NCBI GenBank assembly: GCA_037349105.1
Contig: JAYJMM010000004.1
Coordinates: 3,809,001-3,873,000, forward strand
Source: Limnomonas spitsbergensis
Lineage: Eukaryota; Chlorophyta; Chlorophyceae; Chlamydomonadales
Length of the DNA: 64,000 bases
Direction: 5' to 3'
The notes below the pieces were generated by a model. It searched no databases and was not told where the DNA came from. It was given only the letters and a program-made list of their open reading frames with translations. Made by a program: the position numbers and the translations under genes. Shown here in pieces: positions 47,695-59,189 of this stretch (position 1 is the stretch's first letter; each line of letters starts with the position of its first letter).

Positions 47695-47790
47695 GCCTAA
47701 CCTCCACACATGCCGTGTCCAGTTGGGCGCCCACGCGGCCGAGCCTTTTTTGAGCCGGGCCCAGAGGTGTACTGTCATTGACATGCCGTG
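47695..47790 (+). mobile_element. LINE 3'-end fragment
   Basis: GTTGGGCGCCCACGCGGCCG, AGCCTTTTTTGAGCCGGGCC and CAGAGGTGTACTGTCATTGA. Flanked by a short CATGCC..CATGCCGTGTCCA repeat that could be a target-site duplication. Confidence 0.7.
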
Positions 47791-48247
47791 TCCATGGAGC
47801 CTACCATGTCAAACGAAGCCTGTGCATCCAGCAGTGAAGTGCCCAGGTAAGAAAGAGGGAGAGAAGGGGAACCAGGGGGCAGCAGCTGTTGTGTGTGTCA
47901 GTCCGAGCGAGAAGAAACCATTGATGGCTGTGGCGGCAGGCGAATAATTGAGAAGCGTACAAGCCCATCTGATAAGTCCCGGCCTGATCCCCACAGCACA
48001 GCCTCTGTCATCATCCCCCCAGAGAGGAAGGTCCGTTTGACAGGGTCTCTTGAGCCCAGGTCTGATGTCCTCCCCACCCTCACTCAGCCGCATGTCTCAG
48101 CTACAAGGGCATGCCAAACACTGTCACACTATTTTTCTGTTGGTCCGGTAAACATGACGTCAATGTGTCGTGGTTTCGTCAATGCCAGCAATAGTGGAAA
48201 GAACATCATAGATGATATCGAACGAAGTGGTAAATTCTTTGTCTCAG

Positions 48248-50042
48248 GCTGCTTTGATAACTGGTAAAGCTATCGTGTCTGCCATCGGTGCTCTCTCCCT
48301 CGAGGAACGTTCTCTCCGGGCCCCTTCTCTGTTGAAGCCGCTAGAGGGCTCTCAGCCAGGGAGTGCTGCCTTTCCAGACGTTGTCGGCGAACAAGCAGCC
48401 TGGGTAGAGTTGCTCAACCTTTCATGTCGCATCCGCACTCAAATCCGTGTGATCGTAGATCTTAAAACCTACCACAATATCCAAGGGCCTGAAATCATCC
48501 CAGGACTGCACATCTGGTGCTATCTAGATGCTGTTGATGGGACAATTAAGCTATCCGGTCTGGGCAACCAGCCCAACAGGCTGCGGGCAGCAAATGATGG
48601 GGTTTGGGGAGTGGGCATTGCGTTTACAAGGCCTACAACATTGGAACTGGACCAACTGTGCATATCTGACTTCAAGGTGCGCTGCTGCTTACAGCAAGAG
48701 TTGCTCATGCGGTGTCTAATTGGCATCTGCTTCTGCATATGGTGCATGTGTTGCTCATACGGAGGCTAAGTGGCATCGGTCCCGAACTGTGCTATATCTC
48801 CATGTTCTAGGCGTTGAGCACTTTGTACCAGGCTTTGTACACAGCTGGCTGTATAGAATATGCATCGGTGTGAGCTGACCAATGACCCAGCCCTGCTATA
48901 CCCGATGGACCTTGGCCTGTCCCCCCCCAGGTTGCTGCAATCATTGATGGCTCAGATCAGCTCGCCTGTAATGTCCGCACCAGTCCATGCATGGCTCTAG
49001 CGACAGCAGTGCCACATCAGCCCTCCTCCTCCAACTCAGTCTCCACAGAAGCCTCTTACACAACCTTTGAAAGCGCGTCTCCCGACAGCAGACGATTGTA
49101 CACTTCAACTAATACCGTGCTGTCACAATCCTTCGTGTACCTGGATGCTTTCCAGGTGCGACACCTGATGATCAGTGCTTGAATCCTGAACCCTATGCTT
49201 GTCAGGCAGCAGTGTCTTACCTGGCCGTGCACTAAACCAGGCACTAAAGCAACTTAGGAGGGCTATTGGGCGGCCACCATTGGGCCGATCTGGACCAAAC
49301 CTTGACTGGCCTTCGGTTGGTGGCAGAAGTAGCAGGGCCTGCTGCACCAAGCCCTGCCGGCTGTTAGCTGAGTTGTAGATATATTGCACGGTTTGATGCA
49401 ACCTAGAATAAGCAGTGCCACCTGATCCGCGTCCACATCGTCCAGTGTGTTTGTGACCGGGCAGCTCAGCTCTGAGAGGGGGAGGTCCTGAGTTTGTTGG
49501 AGCGCTGTTTGGCCATGCAGGCCTTTGACCGCAAGACTCACGTTCCAGGTGACGAGGAGCTGGCAGGTGCCCTGTTTTTTCAATTGATGGACCGAAACGG
49601 AGACGGTGCGTTTGACGTCCTGAGGATGTATGGAAACCTGGCGGCGCTGCTCAAGACCATGTTGGGCTGGCAAGGTGCAGGCACAGCTCACCATGCAGCC
49701 ACTTCTGTTGGCTTGGCGTCTTTGGAGGGACCTGCAGGTCCAGAGGGTGCGGCCGTGGAATCGCAGCCTGCAGAGGAGATGTGGCTGGAAGCGCAGTGTT
49801 GTGGATTTCTGGTCATCAATGAGAATCTGAGCAACCTGATCCCCGCGCTGCCCATTGTGCTGGGGGCGGGGGGCATCGCAACGGACTTCGAAGGGAAGCC
49901 CCTGGCTCAACGGAAGCTGACCGAGGGCAGGTGCAATGTGCTATACGCAGCAAATGGGCAAATCCACTCGGCGCTGATGAAAGTCATTCAAAATACGAAA
50001 AAGGCCATCGACCAAGTCTCGTCCAAGCACCAGGTTGTTTGA
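48248..50042 (+). CDS. Inositol-monophosphatase-superfamily protein (5' end not found)
   Basis: Exons 48248-48676, 48931-49155 and 49479-50042, phase 0 throughout, ending ..SSKHQVV plus stop. The acceptor of the last exon (GAGAG|GGGGAG) is weak and approximate. IMPase-like signatures are HIWCYLDAVDGTIKLSGLG (the metal-binding DPIDGT motif as DAVDGT), VAAIIDGS and a C-terminal GAGGIATDFEGKPL with LYAANGQIHSALMKV. These match the GG-x-x-TD-x-x-G and AAN-x-x-H ends of the family, whose members are Mg-dependent sugar or inositol phosphatases. The usual WD-x-AA-x-x-L segment before the GG motif is replaced (NLSNLIPALPIVL), so activity is uncertain. A first exon carrying the N-terminal Glu motif was not found. 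A MITE sits in intron 2. No TGTAA follows until the LINE-derived one at 50381. Confidence 0.65.
49255..49395 (+). mobile_element. MITE copy in the IMPase-like gene intron
   Basis: GCGGCCACCATTGGGCCGAT, GGACCAAACCTTGACTGGCC, GCAGGGCCTGCTGCACC and GTTAGCTGAGTTGTAG. Lies about 85 bp before the last exon. Confidence 0.7.
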
Positions 50043-50377
50043 TGTTTGTGGCAGGGCTAAGGTGAAGCTAGGTTAGCTTGTGGACAAGAGCTGGGTGGAC
50101 CGGGCAATGGGTTTCAAACTTGGGAGCAGGGGCTTGGGAGCATTTTCTTTCATGTTATGTACTGTTTCATTTGCTAAATCGGGCCATTTGCCACAGATTC
50201 GGCTGCACCAGCTCCCTCTTGTTCTAGCAAGATATTATAATAGTCAGTGTGTTGACAGCCAGCCGCTACTCTTTTTACTCACTTAATTGCCAATACTTCC
50301 CATCTATTGATATATTCCCTGTCTGGCACACTCCATTGCCACCCATCTCATGCTTCCGCCTCTCACCTGGAGCGCAG

Positions 50378-50495
50378 AGGTGTAACATCAATGACGTTAC
50401 ACCTCTGGGCCCTGCTTAAAAAGGCTCAACCGCATGGGCGCCTAATTAAAGAGTTGGGAGGAAAGATGGAAACAGGAGGTGTAACGTCATTGACC
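50378..50495. mobile_element. LINE 3' ends in both orientations, with TGTAA
   Basis: Plus-strand AGGTGTAACATCAATGA at about 50379 abuts a minus-strand terminus (GACGTTACACCTCTGGGCCC to about 50460). Another plus-strand AGGTGTAACGTCATTGACC follows at about 50471. TGTAA at 50381-50385 is the first plus-strand polyadenylation-type signal after the upstream gene's stop. Confidence 0.65.
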
Positions 50496-50679
50496 TGGAG
50501 TGCTTTTATTCCTCACGATGATTTCTCTAGATTGCTGGGTGCGGATATATATGAGGCTCCCTTCATACTAAGCGACCAGCCTGCGTAGTACGCTGTGTGT
50601 ACGTGCCTGACTGACCACAACCTCGAGAACCACATAAGCACCACTCACCAGTTAGCCAGTAAGCAAATCCTTCTTGTTG

Positions 50680-52075
50680 CCCTGCTTAGATAAGGCTCGG
50701 CCGCGTGGGCGCCTACCTAAAGAGTTGGGAGGATCGCTGGAAAGAAACACAGAAGGGGCAGGACAAGAGAAAGTGGGGAAAAGTGAAGGGACAAAACAAA
50801 AGGCTGAAAAACACAAAATACACATGAAATTCCAACCTCTGAAAAAGGCTACGCCTCAACAATATGTACCACGTCGTCCACAAAGACCAGGGCATCCCAC
50901 CCAAGCCTGCCCCGGTATAACTCCAAAACCTCTCTAGCACCGTTCGGAGGACCTGCCCATCCCCGCTCTCTAAGTTGATCCTGCACGCTGGGGCATTGAA
51001 AACAAGCATGCAGCTCGTCCTCCACATGGTCGCCGTCTCCCCTAGCCCGGGCAGGCAGCACCGCCTGTCACGCTGCTGATCACTACGCCGTCCTCCAGTG
51101 TCAGCCGTGCTGACAGCGCCGAGCCGCAGCCGTAAGTTCGTGCACACGCAAGCACACTCCTTCGGCTGGTGCGGCCCCTGGCCTGCGCCAGCACGGCGCC
51201 CGCCATAGACTGAAATCAGGTGCGGTAGGCGGCCGCAGACCTGTGTTCAGTGGCAGGATCTCTGGGGTCCCCTCTGCCAGCGGCACCCAGCTGCGCCCGC
51301 TCGTATGCTGCATCAACTAGCGCTAGCACCTCTCTGACAGGCAGCGGCTGTAAGTCAATTGCTGTCTGACGCAGTTTGGGATCGGCTGAACCCTGATCCA
51401 GCTCTAGCAAGGCACCTAGCAAATCACTGCAACAATTGCGCCCTCCGGTGCCCTGCCTGACAGCGAGCTGCATGTCGGCTGCCATGGCTGCCGCCATAAG
51501 TGGGTTGTCTTGCTGTGCTGCTGGTGCAACCGCTGCGTTGTAGAAGCGAAGTACATGCTGCCACCAACTGCGCTGTAACGGCTGGATCTGCAGCTCCCTC
51601 ATGATCCCCCAACTCGCAGCGGACGGAGGTAGCCCTGCAGCCTGGCGCAGATGCTGGAGGAAGCTGGACTGCATCTTGCTCTTGAGGCAATGCCGCGGCC
51701 TAAGGTGATCGGTGGCCCACACCACATCACCGTAGTTGGCCGCAGGCGCTGCATAGACAGACGGCAACCGGATGCGTGTAGGTAGATGATGCCTGAGGTG
51801 CACCTTAGTGGCCATGCGGCGGACACGGTGCAACGCGGTAGCGAAAGGCTCCTCTCTACCTTGCATGGCCTTCCTCATGCTGCCGCTCTCGTGCTGAATG
51901 ATGCCCAAGAACTTGAAATCCTGGACACGCTTCAGCACTATCTTATCGGGACCATACGTCCAAGGATGGGCTGATTGCCGGCGCTGCGCAGCTAAGCGGC
52001 TGCCAAACTCCCATATCTCTGTCTTGTTAACGTTGACCTGGAGCTTGTTGTGGCGATGAAAGGTGACGGCCTGTA
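50680..52075 (-). mobile_element. 5'-truncated LINE (non-LTR retrotransposon) with RT C-terminal part
   Basis: On the minus strand from 52075 the frame reads LQVNVNKTEIWEFG (the RT motif resembling L-x-VN-x-x-KT-x-x-M-x-FG), then RVQDFKFLGI and ESGSMRKAM of the RT thumb. The long frame runs to 51216. A second frame (51061-50849) has the family's zinc-knuckle-like CxxC...H tail (GDHVEDELHACFQCP). A shift between them shows the copy is dead. The 3'UTR and conserved terminus end near 50680 (GGCGCCCACGCGGCCGAGCC). The 5' part, including the catalytic RT centre and endonuclease, is missing. Confidence 0.8.
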
Positions 52076-53457
52076 CACATTAGGCCCTTAGAAATCAAGG
52101 ACGAACGGGCATGCATCAGGCTTCTCCGGTGGAGGTCAGGATGAAGCAAAATTGCAGCTTCCAGCAATCCAGCTTTACAAATCCACGGTTGCCGATCTCT
52201 TCTAGGTAAAACGCCCAGCCCTTGATGAGCAGGTTTCAGCTATCATAAGCAGCACGATTTGCCCAGCATTGCTTGTGCCTGCAGAGAGCCATCCTGGCTC
52301 TGCCAATGGTCCAGCTCAGCCCCTGCCAGATATCCTCAGCAAGCTAAACTCACTCGTCCTCCCCAATTGGGCAACCCAACCACTACCAACTGCTACTACC
52401 AAACCTCAGCAGCCAGCTACCCAGCCTTCCTGGAGGACCTTCCGATCTTCAGAAGGACTGCGGGGCACGATTAAAAAAAATACAGCTGGCAAGACATAAA
52501 GGCTATCCGTATCTAAAAATCCTGCATGTTCAGAGGCAGGGCATCATTTCTGGTGTGTGCTGCCCGCAAGAGCAAGACCATCTTCATGCAGCTGAACCAA
52601 GTGGGAACCTCTGCCAAGTGTGCATGCTCAGCCCACATCAGCCAGGCATATCCCCAAGCTTTGAAGGTGACATCACTCTCGGCAGTGGACCTGCCAACAG
52701 CCGTAGAGACCGCTATCAGCATCACCCTGGATTGGGTCCACACAGGGCACAGCCCCAGAAGCACTCCAGCACATTTGGCATCCTTACCGTGGACAGTCGA
52801 CCGGGTAGGTAGTACAAGGGCAACATGCTTGCTCTCTTTCTTCACGGGCACCAGTCCTGCAGCCAGATCAGCTGGAGGGCTGCTCAACCATTGAGGTTCA
52901 GGAGTGCAGCCTCGTGCGGGCGGACATCTCAATATCTCACGCCTGCCTACCTCCATCACCCAGGGAGTGCAGCTGGAGGCCCTTCCCCCTGTGTGTCCTT
53001 AGACGTCATGCTGACACGTGTTTCACAGGATGACGGGATGAGATGCAGCTGCTGGTGCCAGTGGAGTGTATGGCACCATGCCTCTTTAGGGCTCACAGGG
53101 GTTCAGGTGAATCTACTTGGCCATGCAAGCCTCACTTTCCTGGCTGGGAGGCCATCCCAGCCCCGTTTAGTGCCCACTGCCAGCCGATCCTCAACTCCTG
53201 TTTTTCTCTGCAAAGGAAGGACGAAAACGCTGAAGCGTAGCTTAAGGGATACGGCCAGGATATTCATACCGGTACTCGGCCGGGGGGACTCGGGTTCTAC
53301 TCCAGGACGGTTTTGACGGGCCGAGCAGGGCAGCATTGTTTCCCCAGATTGCTTTCTGCGTGTCACATATCTTCGCTCAATTTACCTGCCCCAATTCAGC
53401 TGTACAAGTAATCATTTCTGACCAGCAGTAGATGATCTGCTCAGCTGTGCTGCTGCT
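52076..53457. other. Unassigned stretch upstream of ATG5
   Basis: Open frames on both strands at 52245-52500 (Pro/Gln/Thr-rich on plus) and 52513-52960 (either strand) have no recognised family and no convincing splice pairs. The ATG5 promoter must lie at its right end. Confidence 0.3.
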
Positions 53458-55373
53458 ATGGGGATAAATGAAGCCCTGTGCGGGCAGGCGTGGAGCAACC
53501 AGATTCCATTAAAGATCCAGCTAGCCACCGATAACATTACAAGCCCAGCGCGACCTCACCCGCTCTATGTGCGAATAGCCCTTAAATCCCGAATTTTATG
53601 AAATCAACTGACAGTGGAGGATTTGCGCAGATACTGGTACCGCGGCAGAGCTTCTTGTGCTCAGTGGCAAATCAAGCCTGGCCCTACTTCCAAGTATGAT
53701 AATCTCCTCCAGGGCATGCAAGAAGCATCCATGCACTGTCAGTCTGCATGGTGCATTCCTACAGGGTGCATGGCACCCACAGCCCCTGCCCTTGATCAAA
53801 TTTTCGATTCTTTGCTCGCAGCACGTTCTCCCGCATTTGCCTGGCCATCAGGGACTAAGACCTTGGTTTGACCACAAACAGCTCCCCCTCCGAGGGTCAG
53901 TACTCGTTTCTGAACTCACAGCTTGTCTCTTTATCAGTTTCTCAAGTCAGCAGTGCTGAAACGTAGCTTTGGTTCACTCCATTTTCTTCAGGCATCTACC
54001 CGTCGGCGTCTTATTTGACTTCCTTTCAACAGTATCTCAGGACACCAGCAGCCTGCCTTGGGAATTGACGGTAAGCAGTTGTTTGCATGCTTAATTGCCA
54101 ACAGATGTCGAGGTGGCTTCCTTGAAATTCTGCAATTTTAACAAATATCTGTTCACTTGCCTAGATCCACTACACCGGACTACCAGATGTTCTGTCAGGC
54201 TGGCAGAATGGCCTCAACATGCACACGCTGTTCTTCCATGCCCTGAAGGTATGTTTCCAGTTTTATCCAGCACATTGTATTCAGCATCATGTTTAAGTAG
54301 CATAGTTTCCCCTGACTTCGCGAATTTGTCGACTTGTGCCGGCCATAGCAATTTGCTAGTGATGATGAGCCTGGGGCCAACACAAATATGATACTCGTCC
54401 TGTGAAACAGGAGGCATGCTTCATTTGCCGTGGGCCGGATGGCGCGGCGTCAGTCATGAAGATGAATGGCGTGGCTCAGGACTTGCTGTGGGCGTCTGTG
54501 GAGCGTGCTGAGTGGGCCAAGTACAGAGCGGCCATGTCAGCACTGCACATGGTGCCATGCGAGAGGCATGACACTCGACCAGCAGTGCCTGTGAGACTTC
54601 TTGTCCGCGCCTCGACAGGTAGAGGTGATACACTATGCACAGGGGCAAATGAAGCCAACACCGTGTCCATAAGCCAGGGGTGGGAAGATGCAAGATATGC
54701 TGCAAATCCGAATACTAGGGGTGCTTACTCGTGAGCCATGTGCCCATGTCCCCGTTGAACCTAATCCCTGTGCAACATCGTGTTCTCAATAACAAGGTCC
54801 TATTGATAGCTTCCTGAATGCTACTCTTCCTCCTCAGGTTCGTTGCTGGCAACATGGGACGACTCTTTCATGACGTCTCGCCCTGTGCCTGCAGTCAACG
54901 CTGATGGCTCGGCTTCCACACTAGAGCAACTGCTCACGACCTTGCTACCGCACTTGCGCTTCAAAACAGCAGCCTCTGTCCCGCCAGAACCTTTGCAAAC
55001 AGCAGCACTGGAGCCAGCACGCACAACAGACGGCAAAGCTGTGCAATCTGACCTGGGACCTAGCATGTTGGAGGATGCTGATGCATTGTCAGATGCTGCT
55101 GAGGTTTCATGCCTGCCTAAGGCTGAAGCCACAGAACAGCGGCAGCAACCTGAGGGGCCGGGTGAGCGGGACGGTGCTCAAGACATGTTACAGACAGCTC
55201 TTGCAGGAGCAGGGATGAAGGCCTCTGTCAGCCGGGAAACATCAGCCATCTGCCAAGCCCTAGTTTCTGGCATGGCTCCGCCGTTGGAGACACCCGTCGC
55301 ATGGCTTCACGCCCATCTTCATGCGCCCGACTACTTCCTGTATGTGGTGGTGGCGGTGCAATGCGGAGCGTGA
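53458..55373 (+). CDS. ATG5: Autophagy protein ATG5, complete, seven exons
   Basis: ATG5 is conjugated to ATG12 and, with ATG16, promotes ATG8 lipidation on autophagosomal membranes. Exons: 53458-53568, 53631-53693, 53822-53895, 53992-54070, 54165-54248, 54411-54618 and 54838-55373. All phases agree, giving 384 residues. Order of motifs: SNQIPLKIQL, PLY/ILVPRQSFL (animal LLLPRVSYL), FDHKQLPLRG/HLPVGVLFDF, LPWELT/IHYTGLP (animal LPWNITVHF), ALK/EAC with the Lys that takes ATG12, then PVRLLVRAST, RPVPAVNADGS.STLEQLL and PPLETPVAWLHAHLHAPDYF (animal PMLETPLQWLSEHL). It is longer than the human (275) and Arabidopsis (337) proteins because about 90 low-complexity, Glu/Ala/Pro-rich residues are inserted in the C-terminal ubiquitin-like domain. 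The ATG12-acceptor Lys is the last codon of exon 5. Confidence 0.92.
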
Positions 55374-55817
55374 TCCTACACAGGGAGACCTCTCTGATCA
55401 TGCCGGCCAGGGATAAGTGTCAATCAGGATCTTAGGTCTTGCTTGCTCTGAGAGATCTTGCCTCTGGCGAGTATCGCATCAGCTCGAGGACTGAATGTTC
55501 ATGCGCTGGACTGCTACCTGTATGTCAGTGTGTGGTGTTGCCGGAACTATATCAAGCATGATGGTCCCCAGGGAAGTCTTGCCCCTCTGTCCTTGCGGGC
55601 CTTGCTACAGCCCTAGGACTGAGCCTTGCGGCCACTGAATGTGCTTTGTTTGGCCTGTGATGACTGGCTCACACCTTGACTGGGCTGGATACTGCTTCCA
55701 TGCTCATTTGGCCGATGAGGCACCTAATCCGCTAGTGCGGGTGATTATCATTACATCAGTCAGATGTGGATGATCAGCCCTTGTTGGGAGCCAAGGGATT
55801 GTCTGTGGATGTTTCAG

Positions 55818-55822
55818 TGTAA
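55818..55822 (+). promoter_or_regulatory. Possible polyadenylation signal TGTAA for ATG5
   Basis: TGTAA followed by an A run, 445 bp after the ATG5 stop. I saw no nearer copy, but the distance makes it tentative. Confidence 0.35.
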
Positions 55823-55881
55823 AAAAACAACGACTGATATACCCTTTGGAGCTAGTTTCTTGGCCTTGAACGGTCTGTGTC

Positions 55882-55915
55882 TATGACGTTACACCTCTAG
55901 ACCCAGCTCCAAGGC
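55882..55915 (-). mobile_element. Very short LINE 3' terminus
   Basis: TCTATGACGTTACACCTCTA then GACCCAGCTCC. Only about 34 bp of the family end remain. Confidence 0.55.
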
Positions 55916-56063
55916 CCTTGACTTATGTAAGGCACTACCTTCTAAACTGCACTACACTAAATCTGGGATGGAGGAAAGCTGTTTCGTACATTTATTGCAG
56001 TGGGCTTTTGGTCTGCTTGGGGATCTTGGCGGCTCTCTCCACCATGCCGTTTCTCGCTTGTGT

Positions 56064-56520
56064 TAACAATGTTACACCTCTGGGCCCTGCTCAAAAGGCT
56101 CAGCGACGTGGGCGCCCAGCTGCCTGGTTCAGAAAAATTAGTAACTGAGGGGAGAGGTTCAGAGAGAGTAAGCTACATAAATGTAAAAGTTTGATGATTT
56201 CCCAATCCCTCTGAAATGGGGTCAGGCCCTCAACATTCCACCCTTCCTCCATATAATTTAAGGCATCCCAACCATGCCTCCCCTGGCAAACTGGTGAAAG
56301 TCTGTGGTGCTATCCAGGTGGCATGCCCACCCCTGCCTGCGAAGCTTCTCTTCAATGTAGGACATTGGAAGCAAACACGGTGGTAAATGCAGATTATTGA
56401 TTCGGTTAAAGGCCCGGTGTGTGTGGGTGTGGGCCCACACAATCTCAAAATCGATCAGGCTAGGGAAGCTGCTAGATACGTAGCATGGACTACCAACGCA
56501 GGCAGCATAGCTTGCGCCCT
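56064..56520 (-). mobile_element. LINE 3' fragment with zinc-knuckle coding remnant
   Basis: Terminus AATGTTACACCTCTGGGCCC and GACGTGGGCGCCCAGCTG, then 3'UTR. The minus-strand frame to about 56520 reads CLLPMSYIEEKLRRQGWAC, similar in layout to the 50849-51061 frame (CFQCPSVQDQLRERGWAG). It lies about 110 bp downstream of the FAM192A-like stop in the same orientation. Confidence 0.75.
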
Positions 56521-56629
56521 CCAACCCCTTTCACACTGCTTGGGCATTTGAACAAGGACACGCAGTGGGGGGACACGCTGACACAACGCACAGTCACGAA
56601 AAACTGAGCGCGGCTGCAGACCCTGCGAC

Positions 56630-57574
56630 TCACTTTTCATCCCCTTCTTCATCATTACTTCCATAGCCGCCAAGAAGCCCTGCCAACCCCCCCGTATCAT
56701 CATCATCATCGACATCCGACAATCCTACCGCCAAGTCCCCTCTGGCGGCCACCTTGGTTGATGCTCCCGCTGCATCAGTGCTTGACACTCCTTTTCTTTC
56801 TGAATCAGCAGGAACTGCCAGTTCCTCACAGAGCACTGTAGCGTCAGTCCGCATGCGTTTCCCATTTGAGGTCTCACAAGATGAGGAAGTGGGGCCTGCT
56901 GATGCAGTTGCACCTGTTGCTGCCATGGGTTTCTCGCTGCTTGTATGCTGGCTGCCACTGGCTGCTGCAGCTGCCCCTGCTGCTGCCTTGGGCTTTATCT
57001 TTATACAAGGTGTGAAAAAGTGTTTCGCTGCCGCTGTTGGCGCGTGGCGCTTCAAAGCTGGCGCCTCCACATTCTGTTTTGTTAAGGCCTCCAGCTCCTT
57101 CCTCGCATCCTCCATGGCCTTTCTGTACTCCTCCAGGCCCTCCATGTCGAACCGCCTATTTTGCCTCTCCCTTTCAGCTTCGTCATCCAGGATTTTATCC
57201 ATAAATGCGAGCTCCTCGTTGTCCAACGGGCGGTTCTTGCCCTGTTTCATCTGTTTCCACCTATCTTGGAACTCGGTCTCTTTGCGCTCCTTAGCCTCAC
57301 GTAGCACCTCCACCAAGGGCTTAAGCACCTCTACTGAGCCATCGTCAGCAGTACCTCCTCGAGAGCTCTTGATGGCTTCCAGTTGGGTCTCGCTGATGAA
57401 TCTCCTCGCTCCCAGCATCTCCGTAACGCGGTCAGCATCTGAAGAGGCTGCCGCATTCTGGTCTGCTTCGACCTGTCTGGGGAACACGCTGTTGACGTTG
57501 CGGCCGAAGATCTCTTCTCTGTCGTAGTACTCCTCTGGCCTTTCCAGGCGGATCATATCCACTTTTCTCTCCAT
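56630..57574 (-). CDS. FAM192A: FAM192A/PIP30-type protein with NIP30 domain
   Basis: Intron-less here, 314 codons plus TGA. The start chosen is the first ATG (57574, MERKVDMIRLERP). A second ATG at 57556 is possible, and the upstream frame to 57670 has no ATG, so a 5' exon is not excluded. The NIP30 signature is RRFISETQLEAIK, then PLVEVLREAKERKETEFQDR and NRPLDNEELAFMDKILDDEA, followed by a charged helix. The tail is Asp/Glu-rich and ends GLAGLLGGYGSNDEEGDEK, like the GLGAYSGSS-plus-acidic tail by which animal PIP30 binds the PA28-gamma proteasome activator after CK2 phosphorylation. A nuclear role is likely by homology. The middle is Ala/Ser-rich and probably disordered, with KRMR as a possible nuclear signal. 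The only TGTAA seen downstream lies in the LINE end at 56072-56076. Confidence 0.85.
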   Translation of the reverse strand: MERKVDMIRLERPEEYYDREEIFGRNVNSVFPRQVEADQNAAASSDADRVTEMLGARRFISETQLEAIKSSRGGTADDGSVEVLKPLVEVLREAKERKETEFQDRWKQMKQGKNRPLDNEELAFMDKILDDEAERERQNRRFDMEGLEEYRKAMEDARKELEALTKQNVEAPALKRHAPTAAAKHFFTPCIKIKPKAAAGAAAAASGSQHTSSEKPMAATGATASAGPTSSSCETSNGKRMRTDATVLCEELAVPADSERKGVSSTDAAGASTKVAARGDLAVGLSDVDDDDDTGGLAGLLGGYGSNDEEGDEK

Positions 57575-57670
57575 ATCATTAATTGCCACACTGCTTCTAA
57601 CGTGCAAGCGTTTTGGAAGGGTGCTTTCCGGGTGGACGAATGTCTCAGCCTCACTGAGCCTCCGCCCCAC

Positions 57671-59189
57671 CCCCAGGTTTTACCATGTGTCAGTCAATCC
57701 CGTTGACTGGGCAGCTATCCAATTATCCATAGCCATGAAAACTTTGTTATCGATAACATAGCACCACAGCTATATTAAATACAGCAAATGGTAGACCGGT
57801 TGTATAGCCGAAGATCAAATATGAAGAATTACGCTACAAGGGTGTAGCTATAAGTCATTCACGCATGGACAGGGAGCATGGATGTTGCGAGACAGGATAC
57901 GAAATTCGATGCGAGAAATGGCATGAGGAATGCCAGTTTAAGGACAGCCTTAACGTCTGAAGTGGATGGCGAGAGCTGCAGATTGGAAATCTCAGCTAAT
58001 CCTGACAGGCCTAGGTGGGAATATTCAAACTGTCACACAACGAAGAGGACGAGCGAGGGCTGGAGCGAGGGGCATGCAGTAAGTAAGTAACCTCTGCACA
58101 TTAACCAGATTATGGATCCTTGATGAATACTGGACTGTCTTTGCTGTGCATCTGCTGACAGAACGTCTGGGGTACCGTATACACCTGGCTGGTAACGTCA
58201 TCCTTAATGAGCACTCTGTACTGGGTCCCTGCTCTAGACCAGGGGAAGAATGTGCATACAAAATTGCCAAGTTCTATGCAAGTTACGGGCTGGATAGTGC
58301 AGCGGGGCCACCTCCCAGTCACCCCCTCGTCTAATCAACTAGTGCAAGTGTGCGACACTCCACCATTTCCGTCCTGCACAGCAGCACCACCACAGGTAAC
58401 TGTATTCTTCAGGGCAAGGGAGCCCTGGAGTGGTGGAAGCCCTGCAAACATTGATGTTCTTCAGTATCCCCTGCACAACTCAGTGACACCAGAGGTAACC
58501 AAAGCCCGGGGAGCAAATCCGCACTCAATTCATTATCCTGTTCAGTACATTAAAACATAGCCTGCTCTTTCTAGCTACAGCGCAACAACATCATCACCGT
58601 AGTACGACAACTGACCATGCAAGGACACTTCATGGAGAATGAGCAGCAATTGAATTGCTATAATGAACTCCCCCTGTTCTATAATAGCGCTATAATAGCA
58701 TTTGTCAAAGCAATTTGCATGGAAGTCTTTATTGCATTGGACAAAGCATTAAATGCTGTTTGTTTCATTCTGTGCCACACCCCAGGAAGTCTCATGCGGT
58801 TCATGCTTGCAGTGGACCCTCACCCAGGGGCAGAAAAATGTGGGGGCTCTTCTTTTTGCTACAGATCAGCAGGGCTACTGGCCCCTCCAGAGGCCTTACC
58901 GTGCACCTGAGGCACGCCATCCTCTCCCTGTTCATTGATACCTGCCCGGCCCAGTGAGGCTGTTTCTGGCCTGCTAGTGGATCCTGGTTGGGCCAAGGCT
59001 TCAGGAGAGATGCATTCCGGGGACTCCTCATCACTGGTCGCCAGCAGCACGTCATCATCATGGTCAATACCAGTGCTGTGAGCCTGTCCACCACTCACAT
59101 CCCCCGCAAGGCTGTCAGCTGGACCTGCGCATGCGGCATTACCAAAGTCACGTTGGACAGTGACTTCTTGATGTGTGCACCTAACAACA
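57671..59189. other. Unassigned region with possible plus-strand exons
   Basis: Protein-like stretches followed by donors occur at about 58140-58397 (ends CCACAG|GTAACT), 58414-58493 (ends CCAGAG|GTAACC), 58575-58640 and 58786-58910, with acceptors TTCTTCAG, TTTCTAG and CCCCAG. Phases do not join into one frame and no family is recognised. It may be a degraded gene or chance. Confidence 0.25.

Noticed and set aside
49588..49623. EF-hand-like DRNGDGAFDVLR loop
   Set aside because: It lacks the acidic residue at loop position 12 and a flanking helix pattern. It sits inside the IMPase-like fold region.
53140..53220. WEAIP motif as the ATG5 N-terminus
   Set aside because: A chance resemblance. 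The exon at 53458 gives the real N-terminus and joins in phase with the next exon.
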